From Hemibagrus wyckioides (lineage: Eukaryota; Chordata; Actinopteri; Siluriformes; Bagridae): 64,000 bases of DNA. The notes beneath the pieces are model-generated. The model ran no database searches. It was not told the origin of the DNA and saw only the letters and a list, made by a program, of their open reading frames with translations. The number at the start of each line of letters is the position of its first letter. Within the stretch, counting starts at the first letter, position 1. Below, one piece after another: positions 12,829 to 25,299 of this stretch. The DNA is taken from contig NC_080717.1 of the NCBI RefSeq assembly GCF_019097595.1, positions 19,724,336 through 19,788,335 of the forward strand. The letters are read 5' to 3'. Made by a program: the position numbers and the translations under genes.

Positions 12829-14932
12829 TATTACTGCCTAGTAAGCATTCAAATTAGAATAGCTAGTTTGAAAGAAAAAAAATATATACACAATAATTTG
12901 TTGTAGCAGAGTTTTCTCCATGAAATGGATTGTAACTAGGCATAGGTAGAGATAGCCACGTAGGTTATTATGTAAATAGTAGGAACAATAATTTAAATCT
13001 TTAACTGTGGAACAAAATGGTAACAATATTAAATACAGAATGATAAATATATAGACACAAAGTAAATGGAAGCACAAAGACAAACAGAGCGAGGATTTGT
13101 ATAAGGTGAACAAAGTTCAATATTCTAAACATTATTTTAGAGTAAAGATACACTTCTTAGGTACTTTTTTTTTTTACTGCAGCATATGACACAGCCATTT
13201 GATATACATGACTGACCCATTAAAATCCCAGTAAATAACTGATGATGATAAGAAGCACAAATTAAAAAATTAATCATCCTAATTAATAAATAAATAGTAC
13301 AAATAAAATCCTTGGATAAAAGGAAGTCTGTGGCTTTTAAAGAGAGCCATATGAGAAGTCAAGTGATGACAAATATAATCGTAAATAAAAACATCAGTAT
13401 TTGTGTATGTGATGTACAGGTGCATTAACGGCAACATATCCTCAATAACCAAATCACTCAAGACACTTTAGAGTGACACTGCAGTGAACAAGGACATCTC
13501 TTGGTAAATATGTTTGTCCTCAATTTCATATGTCCTAATTTCCTTTCCTTGTATCTTTTCCTGCCGTATTCAGAAGAGGGAGCTGAAATGCGATGGATTG
13601 GGGAGGTAGAGTGTTTGGTGTATATGTAACAGTATTCTTTCTTCTGTTTGGCTGGAAAAAATAACTTCCTATGCAGTATATCGACGTTTACCTCTATGCA
13701 AATTTTATATAAACATGTTTTCTTTTGTTTTGTTAGTTTTATTTTTTATTTATCTACTGCATTTGCATATCTTACACATCTTACTACAATTTGTAAATTG
13801 CAGTTTATGTTTATGTACAGATTTATAATTTGCTCAAGCAGGTATTTTTTGTGTTTTTATTATGTAAGGGTTGTTATATTGTTTTAATTCAGAAAACATT
13901 CTTAATAATCCCACCCACACACTTATCTATTTGTTCTGAATAACATTTCCTATTCAGTTACATCCACAATACACTATATGGCTTATTATTATTATTATTA
14001 TTTGATTAACGTTTTCATATAAAACATGAGTGGTTGTCGTCTAGTAATATTTCTTCTGCACAGGAAATGAAGAAGGGTGTTATGCTTGATATTGCATTGT
14101 GCTTAGAAACGTTCACACTGATATTATACCTGTGCCTTCTTCACTGGTCTGCCATTTACAATATTTTCTCATCCTGTGCCTAAACCACTTCAGCAGCCAA
14201 GAACATCAACTAAACCTGTGTTCCTTCCAATGCAAATTGTATTCCTTCCAATATGAATCATCTTCCCTTCTTTTCAATTATTAAAACACTGATTAGCCGG
14301 GGTAATTTGAGGTGATTAACAATGGACTGGATCTCTGTTAATTCTCTGTACTATAAGAGTTCATTTAGGGGCATTGCTTTAATCACATTCGGAATAGGAA
14401 GGTCCCACAGTTACATTTTAGCACAGCTTTTGGGTTCAGTCAGATTAAAAGAGGGTCAAACAGTGCTCTTTTTTTCAGCTGGGAACAGAAACTCGTCTGG
14501 TAAATTGGAGCACTTTGTGCTAGCATACATCATGTTTTCTAAGCCGTTTACTAATGCTACTTTAATGCCATACAATGCAAATTGGCTCCAGCTCAGAAAT
14601 CATGAAACAGACAAGTGGATTGAGAAATGAGTGCTTCTCTGTTGAGAGGTGTACATAAAAAAAAAAAATAAACAGGATAATGCATAAAGATACATAAAGC
14701 ATAAATGAAACTTAACACATTATAAAATGTTATACAGTTTAATGTTTTATGTATAAGCTTGTGATGCAGAAAAATTCCTAGTTACTATAATTAAAAAAAA
14801 TGCTCTGACTGAGTTTAAGAAATGGACAGAATGCACTTAACCTCAATTTAATTAGAGTTAATCACTATTAAAACTCCACCTGTTCAAATGTGTGTGGGCA
14901 TTTCAGATCGCATAAAGATTGGCAGATGGCGA
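12829..14932. other. Noncoding AT-rich stretch
   Basis: Short AT-rich frames only; a small (TTA)n run near 13984-14002 and A-rich runs near 14659. The 102-codon frame at 14322-14630 shows no domain. Confidence 0.55.
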
Positions 14933-15039
14933 CAGTGGTGGGGAGAGCAAGTAGGAAAGACAAAGTGCAACGTTTGTTCTGTTTGTTCAGTGGTGGGGAG
15001 AGCAAGTAGGAAAGACAAAGTGCAACGTTTGTTCTGTTT
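14933..15039. repeat. Exact tandem duplication, 55-bp period
   Basis: The 52-base block starting CAGTGGTGGGGAGAGCAAGT at 14933-14984 is repeated without mismatch at 14988-15039, separated only by GTT. The identity implies a recent slippage or duplication event in otherwise unique DNA. Confidence 0.95.
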
Positions 15040-15957
15040 TTAACACAAGTCTTGAGTCAAAAACACTGTGGGTGTATTTTTTTTACATGTATCTAGAGGC
15101 ATAGTGCTTGGGGCAAGCAGCAAAAATAGGGTAGAATTGTGTTTTGTTCATGCCTGACTATTACATACCTTTTTAGAAACTAGGGTAAATGTTGGAGATT
15201 TCAATTATCTTGGCACAGGCCAAGCACTTTGCAAATTCCTTCCTTAATACTTCCCTAAAATACTAGGTAGATCTGTTTGTCATAACCATGTTTGTGCTTA
15301 AAAAATTAAGTATACAAAATGGCACATGCAATTCATACATGCATGATCATGCAGTTATGATTATGGTTGGAACAGGAACAATGAATCTGAGTGAGCAGGA
15401 AAGTCCTTTGAATTTTTGAGGTTGGTGACTGATACATGCACACGCACATACTGTATGATGTATAATATACGTATGCTATTTTCAGACCCAATAGGAAAAA
15501 AATTACACTATTATCTACATTATCTAAATATGAAAACATTGTTTCTTGTAAGAGGAAGATGGAGTTGCAAGAGGAAGAGTACTGTGCCTCAAAACATCTC
15601 ATTATCTAAAAATACTGTATAAATCACAATTTGCTTCTGAGAAATATATACAATTAGCTTCTTCCAAATATAAGTATGCACATTTAGATTTTAGATTTTC
15701 ACACCCACACTTATGGATTTGCATCTATCACATTGAGCAATATACAGTACTCTCGTGCAAGTAATTGGACAGTGAAACAACTGTTGTTTTTGGCATAGTA
15801 GTCTAGCACAATAAACATGAATATGTACAATAGATAAATTTATGCGCCGAGTATGTATATAGACACGCACAATGTATTTATAATACACATAGTTTGTTGA
15901 TTGTTGGGAAGCATGTGACTATTTCTTGACCTAATGAGTAAAATTCCACAGTAATGT

Positions 15958-15993
15958 GTTTACTGTACTGTTTACTGTACTGTTTACTGTACT
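15958..15993. repeat. 12-bp minisatellite, three units
   Basis: GTTTACTGTACT occurs three times in exact tandem inside the left part of the decayed Tc1 element. Confidence 0.95.
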
Positions 15994-16289
15994 GTCCTGT
16001 ATTCATAAAGACAAGGTCAAGTTTTTCAGAAAAAGTTTGCAGAAATTGGTCAAATTTGCAGAAACTGGTAATATTCTTAAGTTGTAGCTATAATCATAGA
16101 TTATATAATTATAGCCATAAAATTAAAATAAATTACTGAAAAACATGCAAAGGAAATATTGGAGAACTTGAAAGCCAAAATAGGTTTAAACATCTTGTCA
16201 CATTATATTTTGAAATGAAAATGAAATGTTACAATATGTACAGACCCTAAAAAAATCTTCGGATCAACTCTTTGATCCACTGTTAAGGC

Positions 16290-17079
16290 TCAAGAGTACA
16301 CTGATGTGCTTTGCAATAGTCAACAGTATGGTAAATCAAAAGAGACCACAGTAGTGGAAGACCAAAGAATATTTTCAGTCATGAAACAACCTGCAGGATG
16401 TAGGCACAGATATGTCAAAGATTACTCGAAAAGAAAAGAATACACCAACATGACCTCGGAGGGTTTCACACAAGGTGTAAGACACCGATAAGCCTCAAGA
16501 ACAGAAAGGCCAGGTTTGGGTTTGCTGCAAAGTACATAAAGAGCCTGTAGAGTTCTATGACAAAGTTTTATGGAGAGATAAGATGAAGGCCAGGCCTGCA
16601 CCAGTGTGATGGAAAGAGAAATATGTAGAGAAAATAGAACATAATCATGCTCATAATCCAAATCGTACCATCTCATCTGTGAAACAGGGTGGCACGGGCA
16701 TGTGTGGCTCAGAGTGGTAGCGGCTCACTTGTTTTTACTGTCTTTTTGCTTGATCTGTCTTAACTGCTCAGATCCAATCAAATGTCTCGCACTGCAGCAA
16801 GATAATGACCTCAAACATAAAGAGAGCTCAGACCATTTTTAGAGCCAAAAAGTGGAATGTTCTTGACTGTTAGTCACCTAACTTGAATTTTATGGAGGAT
16901 TTATTTACTGAAGGCAAAAAAAAAGGAATGTACAGACAGTGAAGATGACTGCATTACAGGCCTGGCAGAATTCCGCATTAGCAGATGTATGTGCAGACTT
17001 TCAAGAAGTAATTGCAAAGGATTTGCAAGCAAGTACGAAACGTGTCAACTTGGTTTCAAAATACGTGTCTAATTACTTG
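16290..17079 (+). pseudogene. Tc1-type transposase pseudogene
   Basis: A relic of a DDE transposase that would have cut and pasted its own element at TA sites. Recognisable pieces survive in different frames. A stretch near 16560-16680 corresponds to the catalytic-domain start and ends in a KQGG-like glycine turn. At 16795-16818 the frame reads QQDNDLKH, corresponding to the second catalytic aspartate region of Tc1 enzymes. At 17010-17036 it reads NCKGFASKY, the usual carboxy terminus of this lineage. The QQDNDLKH and carboxy-terminal pieces are not in one frame, and stops lie between, so the gene is dead. Catalytic-domain context is family knowledge; the peptide strings are read directly. 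Confidence 0.65.
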
Positions 17080-17275
17080 TAGTCCTTCGAAATGAATGTT
17101 ATACTTGTTTAAAGAGCTGTAATTTGTGATATGGTTTTAAATACTGTTGTTTAGATGTAAACACAACAACAAATTAAAGTTATATTTGGCATTGTGTTTT
17201 ATTTCAAGTATACCGTGCAAATTTACAAGGGCAAAACAACAAATCTTTTGCTTTATAATTACACCATTGTCTGGT

Positions 17276-20200
17276 GTTAGTTTGATGCCAGTGGAAGAGT
17301 CAGCATTCTGGACTAAATCAGGATTTCTGTCCTTGGGATATCTCTCTATAGGGCCTATATTGATAGCTTATTATTATATATTATATTATATATGGAAATA
17401 ATATGTAGACTATTAGTTCTGCATACTGTTATTTGCAAATTACCATAAACCTCACAAATGAGAGAAAACTGCAAGAGAAAGAAAACAAGAAAACAGACTG
17501 CATGTTTGTTGAAGTATGTTGACTTGCATGATCTCTATGTACCTTATAAATGATATGCTATGGTATTTACCTTCTTACTTGTTAATAAGGTAGGATAGTG
17601 CAGGTTAGTCTACCTACTGAAGGATGTAACTTGTTATTGCCAGCTAATAAGCATTGTTATCGCCAGTTACTCTCTAATCAAGATAATCCTTGATAATAGT
17701 TGGCTATTTGTACTATATTGTATGGTATAATAATTAAATTATACAATTATTAAATTATGGTTAAAATTATTTGGATTTGCACTAAAATATGGATCTTATC
17801 AGTAGCTAGTAATTGCTGATGACTAGTTAGTGCTAGCTGTCTGTTAATGTTCTTTACATAGTCCATGTTAACATGTTTTGAAAAAAAAATGTGACCAGAA
17901 AAAATGGGAACAATCATTTAAAATTAACAAGCAAGCAATAGTAAATTAGCGATTCACTTATTCTTGATGTTACTTATAGTAAGTTACTAATTGTAATGTA
18001 TTTATTGTTAGAGGATCACATAACTTCTCACATAAGTGCCTAGGTTGTTAATGCTAGCAAGTTATTGCTTTGATGGTACATTATCACTAAAATTGATAAT
18101 TGTCATGCAAATTTCTAATATAAAATTCCTCTACATTAAAATAAAAATAAGCAAACTACACAACAAAATATTCTTAAAGATGATTAAAGCTAGAAACATA
18201 TGCATATCTACTATACCACAAGGGCTAATTGGTAACAAGGAAAAATGCTTCAGGAATTATTTGATTTTTCTTTCCATTCTTAAATTCTGCTTAATTTTTT
18301 TTTTTTTTTTTTTTGCTGAATCACAGTATTCGTGAGATGATTCTGTTTCAGGATGTTCTGATCTGAAATGTCACACCATAAGATAAGTGGATAGAATGTA
18401 CGTACAGAGAGAGATAAGTGGTACATGTCATGTGAAGACTCTTATCATACAATGAGCTAAGCCATTCTGAACATGTTACGAATAAATGACCAAAAATCTT
18501 GCTATATATTGGGAAAGGATTCACATTATTAGCGTGATAGGAAGGAAGACAAGTTCTTGTAGTTCTCCATCTGAAGACGGAGAATAAATAAATAAAATAA
18601 AATTCATCTGCTATGAAGATCCTGTCTCCAGACTTTTTCTTCCACCTTTTACATTTGACTGAAGCATTATTCTAGTGTAAATTACAATATAGTGTAACAA
18701 CAGTTAATGTCAGTTTAATGGACTAGTAACAGGAATGTGCTGGGAAGGCTGATGCACCCCCCTGTGCATGTGGATATGAATACTGTAGATGACATGAAAA
18801 GTTGACTCTCATTTCTCTTGTCATGTTCTGCCAAATGTCTAGTTCATATGTCAAATATGTAATGATGAGGACGGCATGAGATGGATATTACATTAGTAGG
18901 TTAATTATCCTGTGTGAATGAGTTTGTATGTGCAATTGCATGCTTGTTGTCATGTGAAGTCAGGTGTAGCGGCTTGTTGCTGTGGGCGGTCAGATACTCA
19001 GGGCCAAGTATCCCGCCAGGCCTCTAATTCAGCTATATTTCAGCTATCTATTCATTTTTTTGCCTTTAGGATTTTATTTACCAAGTGATTTGCATGTACT
19101 TTTTTTTTTTCAAAAAAGCCCTTGTATGAGGAACATGCTCAAGAGCATGATTCTTTTCACTTCAGAAACACTGCGTGTAACCATTGGAGATATGTTCATT
19201 TAATGCACACAGGTTTTATTTGTGACTAAATGTCTTTTTAATTAGCCAATTTAACAAATGAGGTGAGGACTGTCAAGGGGCTCATTACACTGAGTTAGCT
19301 CTCAAAATCCCGGTTGTGTATATAGGCCTATGCATACAGTTGTGATGTCATGTTGGGACTCGGATATTTTTCTTCATGACTGGTAGTTGGTAGTCAGTGA
19401 ATTTATAAATGTCCATGTCCTCTTGAGTCTCAGATTTAAGTGAGCACTTAATATTAGATAAAAATCCTGAATACTAAACAAGGTGAACAGAAAAGCTGTA
19501 ACCCTTTTTTCAAACCAAAAAAATAAAAATAAAAAACTAATCGTACAGTTATGTCACACATTTCTTTTTAATTTCTACTTTGATTTGACCGTTTGGGCTA
19601 ATTTATATGACCTTTAAATTTATGGGTCATTTCACTCTGATGGACTGCAGGACACTACAGTGTGCGCTAGAAAGGAACAGCCTAAACTTCACTTCTTTAT
19701 AGCATTGTGTGTGGGTTTTTCTTGTGAAGGATGGTAGTTCTGTTGTTCAACAAAAAAAATCCAAACTAATCCTCCTTTACAGTAAATCTAACATTTAAAC
19801 AATCTGTGGATGTGGATGCCACAAATAAAACCTTATATTGATTACTTTTATTCTCTAAACTAGTCCTATATCCTATGTCCTATAACTAGCATATCTACCT
19901 GCTTATACTCATCCTCCAATGCCTGTCAATAACAATGTAAGATTTGTAGACCCAGAGCATGCTGTTTAGAAATGAAAAGACGTAGGTGGGATTCATTATT
20001 TTATTTAGTCATTATTCATAAAAACTAAATTGCTGAGCTTCATATATTATCCTGTTGCTCTACAGATTAATCAGTCAATAGCATCAAGGTCAGTTAGCCA
20101 GGACACATTCATATGCCTGTTCACGTGTAGCACTGGACTAACTATCCAAACATGAATTGAAAAAAAAAAAAAACCTGCACTGAGCACATTTACTCTTAGG

Positions 20201-22256
20201 CCACTCATCAACACTGTGCACCACAGAGAGCATTTCCCTGCAGAGCGGAAATTAAGTCCAGCTTTAGCCATCCTAGGTGAACGTCCACAGGTGTTTGTGT
20301 TTGCAACCTAATTATTTTTGGTGGCTATGGAGAATTAGGGCTTCCCACCACAATCCTCCATCGCCCAGTCTGCTTATTTTCCTCATCACCTCTTATGTGC
20401 CTCGTCATTTGTGGTTTTCACTTAAGGGCCTTTGCTCATCTACAGTTAGTTTCTGTGTGCACACTGCAGAGCCAAACAACAGGAGAAGCCCCTGATGAAA
20501 ATCTGCTTTGTGTTTGCTTTGGTTGGTCCTGGAGGATCACACTGCTCCAGAAGACCCTGTCGCTTTCGGCAACAACATCTGCCTTGTGAGTTTGGGGCAA
20601 GTCTCTGTGGAGCTGCAATGCCATTTAACAAGGCATGAGGGATTTGAGTCAATGAGTTCTCGATGTGCTGAACTTCATCACAGCAATGAATCTTTTCAGC
20701 CACGGTGAAAGCTTTTGCAGTCTAACCCTCAATACTTTCAAAAGTGCCCTACATTCTTGTCATAGTATTTTTTGTGCTTTAAGTGGGACACCCTGCAGAA
20801 ATAAAAACAAGATTGCTTTTATTTTCCCCACTCTATTACTTACCATCCAGTGTTGCATTGACATTTCAAAGCAGTTAATCAGGGAGCACAGAAACAAGCT
20901 AAATACAGTTTATATTTTAAATACAAGAAGTTATTTGCAAAAAAAAAAGTTTCCTCAAAGCAAAACTGATGCTGTGCTATGTTGTCCCTTATTATAAATG
21001 CTATAAATTACTTTACGAGGTTGAACAAGTATAAAACACGGTGCCATTTAACCAAAGGCTGCAGTACATAAAATAAGACTTTTACAGCATTTCTTATTTA
21101 ATGTGGCTCAGACATGTGAAACACCCATGATGCTTGGAACACTTAAATTCTGATGCAACCGGTGTTTATGTGTAAGAATGCACCATGGAACAAAACCAGT
21201 TCATGTGAAAGATATCTGTTACTCTATTACTCTAACGAACATTTTTGTGTCCAGGGAGACATAAATGTGTATGTTTAATAGGCAACCAATAAACTTTGAT
21301 GTTATAGATAAAAGAGGCCGTTCCCTTCGTCCTAATGGAACTATTCCTTATAATCCTTTATGCAGAAGCTCGCTGAGGATCAAAGTAACTGAGTGTTGCC
21401 CAAGGCGATAAAATATATATTAAAAACCAAGATTGATATTAACAGGGTAAAATTGTCAAATTTATTCATTGACAGGCAATATACTGGTTTGCAGAACATA
21501 TTCATCATTTGCAAGCAATAACCATTAAAGTGACTGCTGTGAAAAAGATGCTGGACATGGAAATTCACATAAAGGTAAGTTTTAGAATTGTATTACTTTT
21601 GTATTTTAGTGTATTACATTAGTATGTTTAGCAGAGCTTGCATTATACAATCCAGGACAAAGATTAATATAATAATAAATCACTGTGGATAAAAATCAGA
21701 CGGTGTCAAAAAGAGAGCCTGTTTGTTATTGTGATCAATACGGAATTACAGAATATTGACAACAGGATTCATTTTTTTCCCCATACAACACCTCTTATTT
21801 GTAACTGTACCTGTATCTGATTAGAACTTGTTACCTGCTCACTCCAAATAACGTATTCATCTGTGGTTAACCTTTCCTCCTTTTATAGTGTTTCAGTAAA
21901 TAGTAATTGAAATAAATAAGTGATTTAAACCTGACAGAATAATTTGTACATTTACAATAAAAGTGCTGTAACTTGTGCCAATTATACAATTTACGGCCTA
22001 TCTCTTTATATGCAAATTACACAAACTCTGGTACCTTTTTTTCTGAACTACTTAGATTAGTAACTCCTCCTGCAACGGATTAATTTCCTTTGTATCCAGT
22101 GTGATAAATGCCCAGTAGAGCCATAGTGTTAACTCGAGCTGCCTGTTGTATGGACTGGTGCTACTATAACATAATGTAGCCATATGTGTTGTAATTACTG
22201 CACAAAACATTAGAGTTATAAGCATAAAAATTGCACATTGTGTTGCTTAGTTTGCT
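17276..22256. other. Long noncoding stretch, no gene seen
   Basis: AT-rich unique DNA with poly-T runs near 18295-18315 and 19098. At 20277-20720 the composition becomes balanced and several frames on both strands open at once. This is the signature of low stop density rather than of a gene; the block could be a conserved noncoding element. Nothing else is recognised. Confidence 0.5.
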
Positions 22257-22338
22257 TATTGTGCAGATGTGTTTCACAGATGTGTTTCACATGTTTCTCT
22301 GCTCACATGTTTCTCTGTTTCACATGTTTCTCTGCTGA
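22257..22338. repeat. Short minisatellite of CACATGTTTCTCTG units
   Basis: Two near-copies of CAGATGTGTTTCA lead into three copies of TCACATGTTTCTCTG with small spacer differences. Visible by eye; imperfect tandem array. Confidence 0.85.
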
Positions 22339-22931
22339 CTCCATTGTTATTTGTCCCTTAGAAACCACTGCAGTGTCAGGTTTCAGATTCCAATCCTGTA
22401 GTTACCATGCTGAAAGCTTCCATTTAACATTATTGTCAATGTGATAGCTTTCTGGCACTGCTGTTCAGTGTATAATTTCAGTTATTGAAGACTAATTAGC
22501 TGTTCAGAACTATGCACAAGTAATTATGTGTTGTGTGTGATATTTGTATGCTGTAAATCAGTATTCATTTGTTTTTGAAGGTTGTTGAATATCTTATTTT
22601 GATGAAATGATCCAAATTGTAACAAATATTATACAAGGCTTCCTGTAAATCATGCCTGGTATTCTGGAGATCCTACATAAGAAAGACAGCTTTGTTAATA
22701 TTGCATGCCTTACACTTGGTTGTCCATTATATGGAGGTATGTGATATTGTCATCATACATACAGTGCATAGTTAAAAATTTAAGGGATATAAATTTTTGG
22801 AGACCAGCCATAATAAAAAAGATAGTGTTTTCAGCATTGTATTTACATTTTATTCTGTGAGACACATCAATATAGGTGACTTTGTGGTTTTCCTGTAGAA
22901 ACGATTAGTTTTCTTCACATTTCATATAAAA

Positions 22932-22935
<4 letters not shown>
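22339..22935. other. Noncoding, nothing recognised
   Basis: Unique AT-rich sequence before the poly-T tract; no frame or repeat assigned. Confidence 0.55.
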
Positions 22936-22975
<40 letters not shown>

Positions 22976-22977
22976 CC
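22936..22977. repeat. Poly-T tract, about 42 nt
   Basis: Uninterrupted T homopolymer followed by AAAAAAAG. It may be the poly-A tail of an old minus-strand retroposon, but no body is recognised downstream on the minus strand. Confidence 0.9.
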
Positions 22978-23419
22978 TGTATATTAAAACTTGTGGGCAC
23001 TTTATTGCCGGGTAGTAAATGAGAATATCGCCAGAGAGGCACAATACACGTGCAATAAAACAAAATGAGATCATAAAGGGTAAGCAATGATGCATCACTG
23101 AGGCAGATTAAATGAAAATCAAGGCACCAATAAGGCATGTAATAATACGCTCTATCATATTATGATATCATATTATGATGACTCTAGGGAACTCAGTTTT
23201 GAATCATGCAGATTATGATTCCATTTGTGAGTATTGATCCCGTCAAAGGAACATAGTTAGTTTAGTTTTGCAACTGGTTAAATGTTGCTTTTCCGTGTTA
23301 CAGGGATAAACATAATAATCATCCTGATATGTTACCAACATTTGGTAACCAATCATTTTTCTCCTTGTCTCAAAAACAGAAGGTACTATGTTAGTCTCAG
23401 CTTGTTTTTGTTTTTTGGG
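22978..23419. other. Noncoding, nothing recognised
   Basis: Unique sequence; a small imperfect direct repeat (ATCATATTATGAT) sits near 23155-23180. Confidence 0.5.
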
Positions 23420-24066
23420 GGGAGGTTTTTTTTTTTTTCTGGTCTAGGCTTGGCCCAAGTGGTGGGTTCTGATACCCCTAATCCAGAAAGGGTACACATC
23501 GAGGTCATGTGTCTCAGGATCATGATTTGCCTGACTTCAGATCCTTTCACCAAGTGACTCCCAGTGATATAGTCCTGAGGTTCAACAAAGTACACAAGTC
23601 CCTTCACTACAAATAGGCCTATTTTTCTACAAAGATGCTGTACTGTTGCATGGTATGTGGCTTGGTAGGCAAATGACAAGTCTGTGGTTCAAGATGTCCA
23701 CCACTTAGCACTGCTTAGCCAAGCACCAAACACTGTTCATAGTTTCATGCCATGGTCACAAGCTGGGGCTAGTGGCAGAAAGAACAAGGGCCAAATGGTG
23801 GAACTGAGGTTCCTGTGCAGAATTGCTGGGCTTACTCAATGGAGATCCAGAAAAGCCTCTGAGCTGAGATGTTTCTCCTCCAAATCAAGGGCCAGCTAAG
23901 GTGGTTATTATAATGCTTGGTCTGCCCACTGCAGAGCAACATCAGGAATTTCCCACTGATCAGAGACCCTGGGAAGTCTGGGCTGAGCTTCTCAGCTTGT
24001 TAACATTGCAGCCCCTACCAAGATATGCAAAAGGGGGATAAATGAATGAATGAATGAATGAACATT
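23420..24066 (+). mobile_element. LINE (non-LTR retrotransposon) 3'-end remnant
   Basis: The right half encodes a decayed reverse-transcriptase carboxy-terminal region. At about 23800-23895 the plus strand reads ELRFLCRIAGLTQWRSRKAS and then SELR, which I recognise as the FLRRVAGL-type segment of a common fish LINE ORF2. It continues with GCCAGCTAAGGTGG (the RW/GH segment) and GGGAAGTCTGGGCTGAGCTTCT (the 'EVWA' segment). It ends in an (AATG)n tail, typical of LINEs that terminate in short tandem repeats. The left half (23420-23680) is contiguous and probably the same element. The clade is uncertain. Confidence 0.6.
24044..24066. repeat. (AATG)n tail of the LINE remnant
   Basis: About five AATG units immediately after the last LINE-like block; serves as the element's 3' terminus. 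Confidence 0.85.
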
Positions 24067-25017
24067 TTGAGTTCTGTGTTGGCTGCATACAAGGATAGTT
24101 GTTTTTTTGTTTTGTTTTTTTCACTAGATTTTAATTTTAGTGTAAATTTTAACTGGGTTAAATTGACGTTGTAGCAAACAACTGACAGTGTTTCGGCCCA
24201 AACTGACCAGAAAAAAATCTTCTTTCTTCTGTCTTTTGTGATCAGGTTCTACAGTGGTTTTACATGGAATTGACTCTTAATTGACTCTTATCTAGTATCA
24301 TTATGACTTAAGCTGTATGATTTTAAACAGTAAATAAGTTAACCTTAGCAGAAATTACTCATTCATTTTTCATGTCTATAGTGAAGAAATGTCACCATTG
24401 GGGGAAAAAAAAAACATTAATTCACTCAGTCAGTGATGTGTAGGCTTCATTTTGAATCCATGAAAGTAATCACCTATTCTTGTATTAATGTGTGATCTCT
24501 GTCTGAATTTTAAAGGCAGGTTAAACACAGTTGTATGTTGTGTAAACTGGGTTGTTTTGAGGAAGAGAATATGAAAATTAAAGTGTCCTAATGCCTGTTT
24601 AACATGTTCTTAATTGAATATTTAACTCCAGATTCCTGATAAAAATGAGGTCATGTATTTAAATAAATTGGATCTGAGAACAAAACTAAGTACTTCTAAT
24701 TAAACAAAAAAAAAAGACTCCAGTGAATTAAATCTTTTGAAGATGTTGAATACCCTGTAATATAAGAGTCCAGGTCAGTAGAAACATGGCCCAGCCTACA
24801 TATTTCATTTGCCTCACAAGCAATTACATCTGCTCTCATCACAATTTCTTTGTGAAAATATGAAGCTGGCCCTGGGCATTCAATCCAATAGGTGTGCATA
24901 TACACCATGGTCTCATCGCAAGTCTATACAATTATTCTTTTGTGGCAATCAATTTTCAGAACTAGATGACCCTGCTTTTCTCCTTCTATGCTGAAAGACA
25001 GTTCTCTTCTGTTGTTT
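24067..25017. other. Noncoding, nothing recognised
   Basis: Unique AT-rich DNA with T-rich and A-rich runs; no supported gene. Confidence 0.55.
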
Positions 25018-25031
25018 GTTGCCATGGTGAC
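25018..25031. promoter_or_regulatory. RFX X-box-like site
   Basis: GTTGCCATGGTGAC differs by two bases from the symmetric RFX-family X-box GTTGCCATGGCAAC. RFX factors drive ciliary and immune genes in vertebrates (family knowledge). There is no nearby promoter, so if functional it would act as a distal site. Chance occurrence cannot be excluded. Confidence 0.4.
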
Positions 25032-25299
25032 CTGCTCCTCTGGCCAGAGCTATATTGTCACGTACTTGTGCTTATCCAAAAGCACCTTTTATAAGTTAGT
25101 TACAGCAAAGTACTCAGACCAAGGTTATTTTAAAAGGTGAACACAGGTTTATTTTCATCTCTAGACTTGCATGTCTTTTGAAACTTTTCTAATCAAGAAA
25201 GATTGCAAAAGAATTTTGATGTACACGATAACTGTTTAATTTTTCTCTAGAACTTGTTTAACTCAGATTCTATGGGTTAGCTTTTTCCCTTCAATCTTA
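25032..25299. other. Noncoding, nothing recognised
   Basis: Unique AT-rich sequence between the X-box-like site and the Tc1 remnant. Confidence 0.5.

Larger units (their letters stand above)
15748..17275 (+). mobile_element. Degenerate Tc1/mariner element
   Basis: The left end contains AAGTAATTGGACAGTGAAAC, like the terminal repeat of a common fish Tc1 lineage. The interior carries decayed transposase pieces on the plus strand. The stretch after the transposase (CTAATTACTTGTAGTCCTT, then TTAAAGTTATATTTGGC and TTTTATTTCAAG) has the layout of the 3' flank of that lineage. The length of about 1.5 kb suits a full Tc1 element. Terminal repeats are too mutated to match base by base, and boundaries are approximate. 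Confidence 0.6.

Noticed and set aside
22936..22977. Retroposed pseudogene ending in poly-A (minus strand)
   Set aside because: No gene-like body or target-site duplication was found next to the homopolymer.
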